From the NCBI RefSeq assembly GCF_037963765.1, contig NZ_CP150166.1, forward strand, positions 842,001-906,000: a stretch of DNA of 64,000 nucleotides. The letters are read 5' to 3'. The notes under the pieces were generated by a model. The model was given only the letters and a program-made list of their open reading frames with translations. It was not told the DNA's origin and ran no database searches. The position numbers and the translations under genes are program-made. Source of the stretch: Sporosarcina sp. FSL W8-0480 (lineage in GTDB: Bacteria > Bacillota > Bacilli > Bacillales_A > Planococcaceae). Below, one piece after another: positions 44,028 to 52,888 of this stretch; the first letter of the stretch is position 1, and each line of letters starts with the position of its first letter.

Positions 44028-44057
44028 GGGGTACACCTCCAATTATGTGATCTAAAC

Positions 44058-44170
44058 GAGAACTCTTTGTATGTTAATGAGAACTTCCTGGTGATAAAGG
44101 AGAAGTCCTTGCTTGTTAATGAGAACTCCCAGTCTGTTTATGAGAACCTTTTAGTAATCAACGAGAACAT
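44058..44170. repeat. Tandem array E, 21-bp units anchored by GAGAAC
   Basis: The anchor GAGAAC (AATGAGAACT in full) starts at 44058, 44079, 44100, 44121, 44142 and 44163, an exact 21-bp period; the third copy is GAGAAG. Spacers are variable and T-rich. It lies between the divergent XRE-TPR and MFS genes, upstream of the XRE start. Confidence 0.88.
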
Positions 44171-44244
44171 CTGAATCATCACAATGAATCAATTGTCCCG
44201 GTCTCATTTCTCGCAAAGCGTTCATACAATAAATCATTGCCTTT

Positions 44245-44315
44245 GTTTAATTATATTAAACTTTTGCTTGTAAAGGAAGAGGGGGCATGTTATTATTTGT
44301 TTAATCTAATTAAAC
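44245..44315 (+). promoter_or_regulatory. MFS exporter promoter between two identical-arm palindromes
   Basis: GTTTAAT-TAT-ATTAAAC (44245-44261) and GTTTAAT-CTA-ATTAAAC (44299-44315) are perfect 7+3+7 palindromes with the same arms, 54 bp apart. Between them lie TTGTAA (44268-44273), a 17-bp spacer and TATTAT (44291-44296). The second palindrome overlaps the predicted transcription start. This is a repressor architecture (TetR, MarR or similar), but no such regulator adjoins the gene. Confidence 0.75.
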
Positions 44316-44336
44316 TTACTGAATGGAGTGACTCTT

Positions 44337-45638
44337 TTGAGTGAAGTGATAAAATTGAAGAGGGCGACGTATCATCTTTGGACATTTACGATTAGCAAGC
44401 TTATCTCATCGTTCGGCGCCCAAGTTTATGCATTTGCAATCAGTTTTTACATTTTGCAATTAACTGGTTCAGCGACAAGTTTTGCGACCAACCTAATTTG
44501 TAACATTTTGCCTCGGACGCTTATGGCACCATTTGCCGGCTATGTCGCGGATAGATACTCGAGGAAAACGATTGTTATTACAGCGCAGATAGCCACCACT
44601 TTGGCAATAGGGGGCCTTCTTGCAGTGAGTATAACATCGGGCATTTCTTTACTAGCAATTTATATGACGACTGTCATATTGTCTCTTACCTCCACATTTT
44701 CGGGAGTGACGTTCAGCTCTTCAATAACGGGGCTTGTCGATGAAGCAAGAATCCAAAGAGCGATGTCACTCAATCAAATGTCGATCTCATTCGCAGCTAT
44801 TGCCAGCCCGGCGGTTGGGGGACTGCTCTATGGCTACGTTACTTTGCCTGTCTTTCTTATCATGTACATGACGGCTTCCGCAATTGCAGTTCTTCTTGAA
44901 TCAACAATGAATTTCAAGTTGTTTGCGAAACGAAAAGAAGTGGTGAAAGGTGAGAAGAAGGAATCAATGCTTCAAAGTATGAAGGCTGGCCTTTCCTATT
45001 TGAAGCTACAACCAATTATTATGGCAATCATCTGGGTCTCGCTCGTTATTAATTTCCTCTTCGGAGCATTCATGGTCGGCTATTCATTCATTCTAATTGA
45101 AAAAATGAAGATGGCTCCTCAGCATTTCGGATTCACCGAGGGGGCTTTCGCAGTTGGAATGTTGTTGATGTCCATTTTTTTATCGGTGAGAAAAGAAGTG
45201 AAATACCCGATGTTAGTAGCAAAAAGGGGAATTTTGACTATGGGAATGATCATGGCTGGAATCGGCTTACCTCTATTTTTTGATATGCCTTATACGGTGA
45301 TGTTCGCCTATTATGCAACGCTGATGTTCACTTTTGGTGTCACACAAATTATTGTCAATACGCCAATGATGGTTATGATGCAAAAGATGATCAATGATGA
45401 CTTCAAGGGAAGGGTATTCTCAATCCTTGAAACGATGGCGATGGCTTTAATGCCACTTGGTATGGTAATTTACGGGTTCCTCTACGATATTTTACCGGCG
45501 CAATGGATCCTGCTCGTATCAAGCCTTTTGTTAGTCGGCACTGTCTTTATCATGATCAGACCTTCAGCTATTCGAATGGCGCACCCGGAACTAGATAAAA
45601 CAAAAACCGTAAAAACTGAAATCGTGCACGAACAGTAG
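44337..45638 (+). CDS. MFS_3-family exporter
   Basis: A 433-residue, 12-helix facilitator of the MFS_3 (enterobactin/macrolide exporter-like) group: FTISKLISSFGAQVYAFAISFY at the start and PFAGYVADRYSRKTIVI as motif A. Substrate unknown; efflux is likely. TTG at 44337 lies 6-8 bp after GGAGTG; GTG at 44328 overlaps it. Twin palindromic operators flank its promoter. The S41 peptidase gene begins 16 bp downstream, so the two may form an operon. Confidence 0.85.
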   Translation: MSEVIKLKRATYHLWTFTISKLISSFGAQVYAFAISFYILQLTGSATSFATNLICNILPRTLMAPFAGYVADRYSRKTIVITAQIATTLAIGGLLAVSITSGISLLAIYMTTVILSLTSTFSGVTFSSSITGLVDEARIQRAMSLNQMSISFAAIASPAVGGLLYGYVTLPVFLIMYMTASAIAVLLESTMNFKLFAKRKEVVKGEKKESMLQSMKAGLSYLKLQPIIMAIIWVSLVINFLFGAFMVGYSFILIEKMKMAPQHFGFTEGAFAVGMLLMSIFLSVRKEVKYPMLVAKRGILTMGMIMAGIGLPLFFDMPYTVMFAYYATLMFTFGVTQIIVNTPMMVMMQKMINDDFKGRVFSILETMAMALMPLGMVIYGFLYDILPAQWILLVSSLLLVGTVFIMIRPSAIRMAHPELDKTKTVKTEIVHEQ

Positions 45639-45654
45639 AATGGGGGATTTGGGA

Positions 45655-46923
45655 ATGGAAACGATTTTTAAAGAAATTATTCAAATCATGCACAACGACT
45701 ATGCAGGTTGCAAGGATAAAGAAGGCTGGGATAGACCAGAATATTTCATTCGGAAAATCAGGGAAAATCGTCGGCTGTCGCATAAGGAATTTAAGCAAAT
45801 TGTTGAGGAGTACTTACTCGATTTCAATGATAATCATATCCATTTCATCATGGAAGATGCCGAAGATGAAAAGCAGAAAAGTCGCGGTTTCAAAGTGCGC
45901 CGCTATGAGGATCGACTATATGTCACGGAAGTTGAAACGGAAGATCGTTTGGAGTTGGGGATGTCTTTCGTTTCGATAGGGGGATATAGCATCCCGGAAT
46001 TGAAGGAGCGTCATCATCGGTTGTTGAATGAAAATCATGCTGAGCGGGAAAATTGGGCATCAATTCTAATGTTTTATTCGGAAGGCGAAGTAGAAGACGA
46101 GAATGGAACGCGAACATTTACATTCGGCGTATTTGATAAGAAGCCGTACGTCCCGACCTATTCAGTGGAAGAGAGAGAGGGCGTCGCTTTCATTACAATT
46201 ACAGATTTTGCAGACCCGGATGCCATTGTGAAATTAGTCGAGGAGAATAAAGGGTTTCTTGAAGCGACGGATAAGTGGATCATTGATGTACGTGTGAATT
46301 ATGGTGGGAGCGATTCAAGCTTTTATCCGTTTATTCCATACTTAGTTCCTGAAGAAGGCGTTGAACTTGCGGAGCCGGGGAATACAATGCTATTCAATTG
46401 TACGGAAGCGAATGCGAATCGCATTTTGCCTGAGTTGGAGGCAGCCCTTACAGCGACAGATGATGAGCAGGCGAAATGGTTTTTATCAGTATTTAAACGT
46501 GAATGGCAGCAGAACCGTGGAAAGGGGTTCGTCGAATTCGACTTTGGTGATATGATGAGTGATACATTCGTAAAAGGCACCAAACATCCTTCTTCTGTCA
46601 TCGTATTGTCGGATGTCTTCTGTGGCAGTTCGGGAGATTCATTCGTGGAGGCGGCAAAGAAATCGAGTAAAGTGACTGTCATAGGCAGAGCGACGATGGG
46701 GCTAAATGATTACGCAAATTTAGTCACTGCGAAATGGGCTGAAGGCTTTGAGTTGATGTATCCGTCGTCGCGTCTTTCCCGAATCGATAAAGGGGAAGGC
46801 ATGACAGGTGTTGGAATAGTTCCGCATGAATATATTCCGTGGACACCGGAGCATATTGTCGAAGATATCGACGTAAAGAAGGCTTTGGAGCTTTTATCAA
46901 GAAACGAAATAATTGCAGATTAA
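45655..46923 (+). CDS. S41 (tail-specific) family peptidase
   Basis: A 422-residue protein without signal peptide. The C-terminal half has the S41 core: VAFITITDFADPDAIV, WIIDVRVNYGGSDSSF and the nucleophile region VFCGSSGDSFVEAAKKS, with Ser in the GxSGDS setting and Lys downstream. The N-terminal part is helical; a PDZ domain is reduced or absent (VTEVETEDRLELGMSFVSIGG). Cytosolic S41 proteins of this kind have unknown substrates. ATG at 45655 follows GGGGGATTTGGGA. Confidence 0.8.
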   Translation: METIFKEIIQIMHNDYAGCKDKEGWDRPEYFIRKIRENRRLSHKEFKQIVEEYLLDFNDNHIHFIMEDAEDEKQKSRGFKVRRYEDRLYVTEVETEDRLELGMSFVSIGGYSIPELKERHHRLLNENHAERENWASILMFYSEGEVEDENGTRTFTFGVFDKKPYVPTYSVEEREGVAFITITDFADPDAIVKLVEENKGFLEATDKWIIDVRVNYGGSDSSFYPFIPYLVPEEGVELAEPGNTMLFNCTEANANRILPELEAALTATDDEQAKWFLSVFKREWQQNRGKGFVEFDFGDMMSDTFVKGTKHPSSVIVLSDVFCGSSGDSFVEAAKKSSKVTVIGRATMGLNDYANLVTAKWAEGFELMYPSSRLSRIDKGEGMTGVGIVPHEYIPWTPEHIVEDIDVKKALELLSRNEIIAD

Positions 46924-47046
46924 GGGATAGTTTAGTGGTCTTTTCATAATGATTAGGCTCTGTAACTATAAAAATGAAACTATTTTCATAACAAGTCGTA
47001 TATCTATATGTATTGTTATTAGAAAAATAGGAAATGGGGGAAAATT

Positions 47047-48438
47047 ATGCTGAACAAAGCGCTTATTGAAGATGTGTTGCAAGCTGCACTTGAGACTGGC
47101 GGCGATTTTTCGGAAGTGTTTGTGGAGGATCGGTACACGAATCATATGGTTCTTCAAAATTCCCGTTTGGAGAAGAACTTGTCAGGACGGGATTTTGGTG
47201 TAGGAATACGTGTGTTTCATGGATTGCAAAGCGTCTATGCTTATACGAATGACTTCTCAAGAGCGGGACTTTTGAAGGCTGCTCGTACAGCCGCTAAAGC
47301 CATTCAAGGAAAGAAGGATGGTAAAACGACTATTATTCCGCTTCTAAAAGAATCGGTTACGATGCTTCATCCAATAAAAATCATGCCAACTGAGGCGGCT
47401 AAATCCCGAAAGCTTGCTGTGATGCGTAATGCGAATGACATCATCAGAAACTATGATCCGGAAATCGTGCAAGCAATCGTTAACTTAATTGACGAGGAGC
47501 AAAATGTGCTAATCGCAAACTCTGAAGGGAAATTTGTGGAGGATCAGCGCGTAAGAAGCCGGATGTCTATGGTGTCCATTGCTTCAGACGGTGCAGATAT
47601 GCAAACAGGTTTTTATGGCCCTGGTGCGTATCAAGGTTTTGAGTTTATTGAAAATCTTGATCTGAATCATTATGCGAAAGAATCAGCCCGCATCGCCAAA
47701 ACTATGCTACATGCTGATCCGGCACCAAGTGGGAAATTCCCAGTCATTATCGACAATGAATTTGGTGGAGTTATTTTCCACGAGGCTTGTGGTCATAGTC
47801 TTGAAGCGTCATCTGTGGCGAAAAACGCTTCAGTATTTGCAAACAAAATAGGAGAAAAAGTAGCATCAGACCTTGTTACATATATTGACGACGGAACGCT
47901 TGAAAACGAGTGGGGTTCGCTCAATATCGATGATGAAGGAGAAAAGTCTCGTAAAAACGTGCTCATTGAGGATGGCATTCTGAAAGGTTATATGATTGAT
48001 AAACTGAACGGAAGAAGGATGGGAATGGAGTCCACAGGCTCAAGCCGCAGGCAATCGTACAGATTTGCACCGACTTCACGGATGACGAATACGTACATCG
48101 CGCCTGGGAAATCCACACCTGAAGAAATCATCGCGGACACGGAATTCGGCATTTACGCGAAATATATGGGCGGCGGTTCTGTCAATCCTGGAACGGGGGA
48201 TTTCAACTTTGCAATCAATGAGGCGTACTTGGTCAAGAATGGAAAAATTGAGAAGCCGCTTCGTGGTGCGACTTTAATTGGAAACGGAGCGAAAACGATT
48301 CTTGATATTGATCGCGTCGGTAATAATTTGGGTCACGGAGCTGGAATGTGCGGAGCGTCAAGTGGGAGCCTGCCAGTGAATGTCGGGCAACCGATGGTAC
48401 GTGTAAGTGAAATTACTGTTGGTGGAAAGGAGGCATAA
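47047..48438 (+). CDS. tldD: TldD metalloprotease subunit
   Basis: A 463-residue PmbA/TldD-family protein with the zinc motif HEACGH (about 246-251) and a third ligand expected near GMCGASSG. TldD and TldE form a heterodimer that threads and degrades unfolded peptides; in E. coli it matures microcin B17 and removes CcdA. ATG at 47047 follows ATGGGGGAAAATT. tldE starts 3 bp after its stop. Confidence 0.93.
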   Translation: MLNKALIEDVLQAALETGGDFSEVFVEDRYTNHMVLQNSRLEKNLSGRDFGVGIRVFHGLQSVYAYTNDFSRAGLLKAARTAAKAIQGKKDGKTTIIPLLKESVTMLHPIKIMPTEAAKSRKLAVMRNANDIIRNYDPEIVQAIVNLIDEEQNVLIANSEGKFVEDQRVRSRMSMVSIASDGADMQTGFYGPGAYQGFEFIENLDLNHYAKESARIAKTMLHADPAPSGKFPVIIDNEFGGVIFHEACGHSLEASSVAKNASVFANKIGEKVASDLVTYIDDGTLENEWGSLNIDDEGEKSRKNVLIEDGILKGYMIDKLNGRRMGMESTGSSRRQSYRFAPTSRMTNTYIAPGKSTPEEIIADTEFGIYAKYMGGGSVNPGTGDFNFAINEAYLVKNGKIEKPLRGATLIGNGAKTILDIDRVGNNLGHGAGMCGASSGSLPVNVGQPMVRVSEITVGGKEA

Positions 48439-48441
48439 AAA

Positions 48442-49794
48442 ATGAGCATCGAACAATTGAAGGAGCGGCTATTTGCTGAAGGGAAAAATGTGGGCTTTAC
48501 CGATCTCGAACTCTATTACGAGAAAAAAGAGAGTCTGACAATTGGTTTATACGAAGGTGAAGTGGATAAATACGACTTTTCCGATGTTCAAGGCGCATCT
48601 GTTAGGGGATTGTATAATGGAAAAACAGGTTACGCCTATACAGAAAAATTCGATGAGGATTCGGTTGAGTTCTTACTTAAAAATGCAGTGGAAAATGCCG
48701 AACTGATTGAAAATGAACCGGAAGAGTTATTTACGGAAAAAGCGGAGTATGAAGAAATACAGTTCTATAGTCCAGAATTAGACACGGTTAAACCTGAAGA
48801 GATGATTCAATTCTTAAAGCAAGTGGAAGAGAAAATCCTATCTTACGATCCAAGGGTAAAGAAGGTTACTACATCCCAGATGCAGAACCAGAAATTCGAA
48901 AAGGGACTTTTCCATGATAAAGGGTTGGAGCTTAAAGAAGCGAATAATTTTTTACTATTTTACGTCTCGATTCTTGTCCAGGAAAATGATGAATTGAAAT
49001 CCGGGTTTACTTTTAGAATCACTAAAGATTTCAAAGAGCTTGATGCAGATGCGATTGTAAAAGAGGTAGTAGAACAAGGCTTAAGCATGTTGGGTGAAAG
49101 GAATTATCCGAATAAAAATTACCCAGTCGTATTAAAAAATGAAGCGGCGGCTTCTCTTTTGTCAACATTCACATCTTCATTCTCAGCCCAAGCTGTACAG
49201 GATAACCGATCCCGTCTTAAAGGAAAGGTTGGCGAGAAAATTGCGTCGGACATTGTGAATTTGGTTGATAACCCGTTTCTTCCGGCAGGGATACAAAGTG
49301 CGACATTCGATTCCGAAGGGGTTCCTACGCGAAAGCTTAACATTGTGGAGGAAGGGAACTTACAAACCTATTTCCACAACTTAAAAACGGCGAAAAAAGA
49401 TGGTGTGGATACGACAGGACACGCTCATCGTGGTTCTTATCGCGGTTCAGTCGAAGTGAGCCCGTCCAATTTCTATATAGAACCTGCGGATCAATCGTAT
49501 GAGCAGCTATATGAGGGACTTGAGGAAGGTATTATCATTACAGGTTTGGCTGGGTTGCACTCTGGAGCAGATCCGATTTCGGGCGACTTTTCACTGGCGG
49601 CTGACGGTTATTACGTAAAGAATGGCAAGATTGTCGGACCGACAAAACAAATGACCGTAGCGGGGAACTTCTTTGAAGTGCTTCAGGACATTGAGGAAAT
49701 CGGTAGTGACTTGACCTTCTCACCAATGAGCTTCAACGGGTATATTGGTTCTCCAACGTTGAAGATTAAGGGCTTGGCAGTTACGGTTGACTAA
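48442..49794 (+). CDS. tldE: TldE/PmbA subunit
   Basis: A 450-residue partner of TldD. It has the same two-domain fold (GLYEGEVDKYDFSDVQGASVRG at the N-terminus; ISGDFSLAADGYYVKNGKIVGP and TVAGNFFEVLQDIEEIGSD at the end) but no HExxxH motif, as normal for TldE. The pair is complete. No RiPP precursor or toxin-antitoxin gene is seen beside it, so a general proteolytic role is as likely as peptide maturation. Confidence 0.92.
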   Translation: MSIEQLKERLFAEGKNVGFTDLELYYEKKESLTIGLYEGEVDKYDFSDVQGASVRGLYNGKTGYAYTEKFDEDSVEFLLKNAVENAELIENEPEELFTEKAEYEEIQFYSPELDTVKPEEMIQFLKQVEEKILSYDPRVKKVTTSQMQNQKFEKGLFHDKGLELKEANNFLLFYVSILVQENDELKSGFTFRITKDFKELDADAIVKEVVEQGLSMLGERNYPNKNYPVVLKNEAAASLLSTFTSSFSAQAVQDNRSRLKGKVGEKIASDIVNLVDNPFLPAGIQSATFDSEGVPTRKLNIVEEGNLQTYFHNLKTAKKDGVDTTGHAHRGSYRGSVEVSPSNFYIEPADQSYEQLYEGLEEGIIITGLAGLHSGADPISGDFSLAADGYYVKNGKIVGPTKQMTVAGNFFEVLQDIEEIGSDLTFSPMSFNGYIGSPTLKIKGLAVTVD

Positions 49795-49810
49795 ACAATA
49801 CTAATACTTG

Positions 49811-49856
49811 CAGGGTTATCGGTGATCTATGGCACCGATAACCCTGTTGATATTTT
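49811..49856 (+). terminator. tldD-tldE terminator
   Basis: CAGGGTTATCGGTG pairs perfectly with CACCGATAACCCTG; the exit TTGATATTTTG is only moderately T-rich. Confidence 0.78.
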
Positions 49857-49892
49857 GCTGAATAATAGTAGACAGGTTGTGAAAGATATATA

Positions 49893-49941
49893 TTGACACG
49901 ACACCGATTAGTGTCTCATAATAAAGACACTGATTGGTGTC
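49893..49941 (+). promoter_or_regulatory. Promoter with two ArsR-type operators
   Basis: Perfect -35 TTGACA (49893-49898), 18-bp spacer, CATAAT (49917-49922). The inverted repeat GACAC-N6-GTGTC occurs in the spacer (49900-49915) and again just after the predicted start (49926-49941). The two 16-bp sites share the inner GATT. Autoregulation by the following ArsR protein is the simplest reading. Confidence 0.78.
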
Positions 49942-49975
49942 CTATTTAAAAGGGGAGAGGTGGGGAGAGGTGGAT

Positions 49976-50299
49976 TTGAACGAGAAGAAACAAGAGCGCG
50001 ATGTTTATGTGGCCATTGCTGACCCGACAAGACGTAAACTTTTGCGTATGCTAGCAGACGCCGAAGAGTTGCCTCTTCATGAAATAATTCCCGAATTTCA
50101 AATGGGTCGCACAGCAGTTTCCAAGCATTTGGCAATACTTAAAGAAGCCGGTTTGGTTGCAGATCGTAAAGTTGGCAGGGAGACAAGATATCGTCTAATT
50201 GCAGCTCCATTGCAGGAAATTAAAGATTGGTTGTCCTTTTACGAAAAGTTTTGGATGGGCAATATGGAGCGATTAAAAAAATTACTATCGGAGGAATAA
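49976..50299 (+). CDS. ArsR-family repressor of the AHSA1 operon
   Basis: A 107-residue winged-helix regulator beginning with an ADPTRRKLLRMLADAEELPLHEI helix set and recognition helix RTAVSKHLAILKEAGLV. No cysteine or histidine metal cluster is visible, so it is likely not a metal sensor. This group (SdpR-like, PF12840) often precedes an AHSA1 gene, as here with a 3-bp gap. TTG at 49976 follows GAGAGG at 5-6 bp. Confidence 0.88.
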   Translation: MNEKKQERDVYVAIADPTRRKLLRMLADAEELPLHEIIPEFQMGRTAVSKHLAILKEAGLVADRKVGRETRYRLIAAPLQEIKDWLSFYEKFWMGNMERLKKLLSEE

Positions 50300-50302
50300 A
50301 AA

Positions 50303-50692
50303 ATGGCAGAGTTATCTCTAAATTTTCAGTTCGAAAGTTCAATCGAAAAAGTATGGAGTGCATTAACGGATTCAGATACTCTTGCGAAATGGATAATGGA
50401 AAATGACTTTAAACCAATCGTTGGACATAAATGCAAATTCCGAAATGATGAGTGGAATTTAGTAGTAGATTGTGAAGTCTTAGTTGTGGACGAGCCTAAC
50501 AAGCTTTCTTACACATGGGTGGGCGGCCCGATTGATACCGTCGTCACATGGACGTTGAAGCAAGAAGATGGAGTGACGCGATTATATCTTGACCAAACTG
50601 GATTCGAAAAAGAGGATCAAGCATTCAATGGTGCGAAATATGGCTGGGCAAGCAAAATCGAAGAATTGAAGAAAATGATGGGGGAACAATAA
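50303..50692 (+). CDS. SRPBCC/AHSA1-domain protein
   Basis: A 129-residue START-like fold protein (LNFQFESSIEKVWSALTDSDTLAKWIM; TWVGGPIDTVVTWTL; GWASKIEELKKMM). AHSA1 domains bind hydrophobic ligands or Hsp90-type partners. The tight pairing with an ArsR gene suggests a ligand-responsive stress module. It is followed by a flavin reductase gene 13 bp later. Confidence 0.88.
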   Translation: MAELSLNFQFESSIEKVWSALTDSDTLAKWIMENDFKPIVGHKCKFRNDEWNLVVDCEVLVVDEPNKLSYTWVGGPIDTVVTWTLKQEDGVTRLYLDQTGFEKEDQAFNGAKYGWASKIEELKKMMGEQ

Positions 50693-50705
50693 AAGGAGAT
50701 TGGAA

Positions 50706-51407
50706 ATGAGCTTTTTTCAAGATACACTATCTATTTTTAAGAAGAGGGATTTGTCCTTTATAGAAAGCCACAAAGAATCTGAAGACGTATATAGTTTTTT
50801 ATTTGAAAAAGAGAAGGATTTAACATGGAAAGCGGGCCAACATGGCTTGTTTACAATTATCCATAAGAAAATAAAAAATCCTATACGTCCTTTCACAGTC
50901 GCATCCGCTCCGGCAGAGAATGTTGTTAGACTAACGATGCGCATCGGTGACAGCCCGAGCGATTTTAAGAAAGCGATGTTGGAATTACAAATAGGCATGA
51001 AAGTTAGGATAAGTGGTCCTGTAGGTGGTTTTTATTTAAAAGATCATAGCCCTTCGCTCCTTATTGCAGGAGGGATTGGAATAACACCATTCCGGTCGAT
51101 GCTGAAACAAATAGAGGCAGAGGGAAATAATGGGGATAAACATCTACTTTACATGGACACTAAACAGTCCTATCTCTTTAAAGAAGAACTTGATAATATT
51201 GCTAACAATTCTTCAATACGTGTAACTTATTTATGTTCACGGGACGACTTACATCAAGAGATAGATGCATTTATAAATTTATATAAGGATAATGGCAAAT
51301 ACTTTGTTGCAGGACCGAAATCGATGGTTGGTGATATTTCTAACTATCTTAAAAACAATACTATTCCAAAACAGGCTATAAAAAAGGATGCGTTTTTGGG
51401 GTATTAG
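50706..51407 (+). CDS. Ferredoxin-NADP reductase-like FAD oxidoreductase
   Basis: A 233-residue protein with an FAD barrel (RPFTVASAPAENVVRLTMRIG, the RxFTxAS motif) and an NAD(P) domain (LLIAGGIGITPFRSML; YFVAGPKSMV). No 2Fe-2S or globin domain is attached. It would pass electrons from NAD(P)H to an unknown acceptor. ATG at 50706 has AAAGGAG upstream. Third gene of the ArsR operon. Confidence 0.85.
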   Translation: MSFFQDTLSIFKKRDLSFIESHKESEDVYSFLFEKEKDLTWKAGQHGLFTIIHKKIKNPIRPFTVASAPAENVVRLTMRIGDSPSDFKKAMLELQIGMKVRISGPVGGFYLKDHSPSLLIAGGIGITPFRSMLKQIEAEGNNGDKHLLYMDTKQSYLFKEELDNIANNSSIRVTYLCSRDDLHQEIDAFINLYKDNGKYFVAGPKSMVGDISNYLKNNTIPKQAIKKDAFLGY

Positions 51408-51410
51408 TAA

Positions 51411-51455
51411 AAGAAAAGGGATGACATTGTTTGTTCAATGTCACCCCTTTTCTAT
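51411..51455. terminator. Bidirectional terminator
   Basis: AAAAGGGATGACATTG pairs with CAATGTCACCCCTTTT (one mismatch), T-rich on both exits, between convergent genes. Confidence 0.9.
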
Positions 51456-52616
51456 TTACACTGAGCGCAATGTTCTCGAAGACTTTCGATACAGGACAAT
51501 GAAGACGATGGAAATAATGGCGAGCGCTGAGGAGATGAAGTAAATCTCACCCGTCATTCTTGTGAATAGCCATGTGAATAAAAGTGGCCCGATGATGCGT
51601 CCCATATTATCCATGGAATACGTCATGCCTGCTGCGGTACCATATTTCCCGCCTGATTCCTTTGAGGTCAATGAAACGAGTACTGTCCGCGAAAGTGCGT
51701 TACCTGCTGTGAAGACGCTTAATGCGACACCTGCCCAGAACAAGCTGTCAGTGAATGGAATCAGAATCAGTCCGACGGCGGTGACAATTTGCGCACCTAA
51801 AATCCACTTTGTCTCTGAACCGTTCTTCACTCGACGTACAACGCCGCCTTGAATGGCTGCGTCGACGAAACCACTTGCCATGAATAGATAACCGACTTGC
51901 TTTGGTGTAATCTCAATTGCTGAAATCTGGAACAACTGAAATGTCGATTCAATTCCCGCTAATATTAATGTCACCATAAAGGATAGTAAAAACAAGTTAC
52001 GAATCCGATATTGCCAAAGCATTGCTCCGCCTTTTGGCATCCATGCGCGTTTGTTTGCTTCACCAAGACGTTCAGGCTCTTTCAAGATTGCTCCAGCGTA
52101 AATGACCAATAGGAGTGTCAATATGCCTGAAGCAAGAAATGGCAGCTGCATGTTAGAGTGCCCTAACACACCACCGATTGCCGGCCCGAAAATAAACCCA
52201 AGTCCAATAGACATGCCAAGCAAGCCCATATACTTATTCCGATTTTCCTCTGTCGTCATATCACCAACAAATCCAGTAACAGCCGTATATAGCGCTCCTG
52301 AGAAAATCCCCCCGACTACACGCGAAAGGTAAAGCATCGTAAGATTTTCAATGAAGAAGGCGAATAGGAAAAAGCTCAAGCTGAAACCGATAAGGCCGAC
52401 CATAATTAGCTTTTTACGGCCTGTCCGATCGGATAATGAACCCCAAAATGGTGCTGTAAAGAATGAAGCAAGCGAATAAACTGTAAGCAATCCACCAACA
52501 TGAATCTCTGAAAGATCTTGTTGCACTATCACTTCCGGCAAGATTGGTATAATAATGCCAAATCCAAGATAAACGAAAAATTGGACGGACATTAATAAAA
52601 GAATCGATTTTTTCAT
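51456..52616 (-). CDS. MFS drug-efflux-like transporter (DHA1 type)
   Basis: A 386-residue, 12-helix facilitator with YLGFGIIIPILP in helix 1, motif A FWGSLSDRTGRKKLIMVG and motif C-like GLGFIFGPAIGGVLG, all typical of the 12-TMS H+ antiporters (NorA/TetA class). ATG at 52616 is preceded by GTGGGTGG; a GTG-type start at 52628 is less likely. Substrate unknown. Confidence 0.87.
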   Translation of the reverse strand: MKKSILLLMSVQFFVYLGFGIIIPILPEVIVQQDLSEIHVGGLLTVYSLASFFTAPFWGSLSDRTGRKKLIMVGLIGFSLSFFLFAFFIENLTMLYLSRVVGGIFSGALYTAVTGFVGDMTTEENRNKYMGLLGMSIGLGFIFGPAIGGVLGHSNMQLPFLASGILTLLLVIYAGAILKEPERLGEANKRAWMPKGGAMLWQYRIRNLFLLSFMVTLILAGIESTFQLFQISAIEITPKQVGYLFMASGFVDAAIQGGVVRRVKNGSETKWILGAQIVTAVGLILIPFTDSLFWAGVALSVFTAGNALSRTVLVSLTSKESGGKYGTAAGMTYSMDNMGRIIGPLLFTWLFTRMTGEIYFISSALAIISIVFIVLYRKSSRTLRSV

Positions 52617-52776
52617 ATGACCACCCACTTTCTGTAACTATCAATACTGCTATTTTACTCATTTATCTTGTTGCGTTCAAAGAGATATGTATTGAAAAAC
52701 GACAACCATTAAACAAAGGGTGTCCAAATTTGTCCATATTCTTACTTAGTACGTTGCAAAACCCATCCTTTGAGTG

Positions 52777-52845
52777 TGAAGTGGAGAATCGGTGGTAAAG
52801 TGCCGAGAGTCGGTGGTAAAGTGCCGAAAGTCGGTGATAACGCCA
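52777..52845. repeat. Tandem array F, 21-bp units anchored by TCGGTGGTAAAGTGCCGA
   Basis: Three units start at 52789, 52810 and 52831 (exact 21-bp period), preceded by a partial GTGGAGAA. Here almost the whole unit is conserved; only 1-3 bases differ in the first two copies, and the third decays after TCGGTGATAA. It may be a young or contracted array. It lies between copA's terminator and the MFS gene upstream region. Confidence 0.8.
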
Positions 52846-52877
52846 AAAACCCCCTCCGCCATCATGGCGAAGGGGGC
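52845..52877 (-). terminator. copA terminator
   Basis: Read on the minus strand, GCCCCCTTCGCCA pairs with TGGCGGAGGGGG and is followed by TTTTTGGCG. Confidence 0.88.
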
Positions 52878-52888
52878 ATACCATCCAC

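Noticed and set aside
42801..44330. Quorum-sensing pair: XRE-TPR regulator with a signal peptide gene
   Set aside because: No short secreted peptide frame with a ribosome site was found in the flanking gaps, which are filled by arrays D and E and the twin palindromes.
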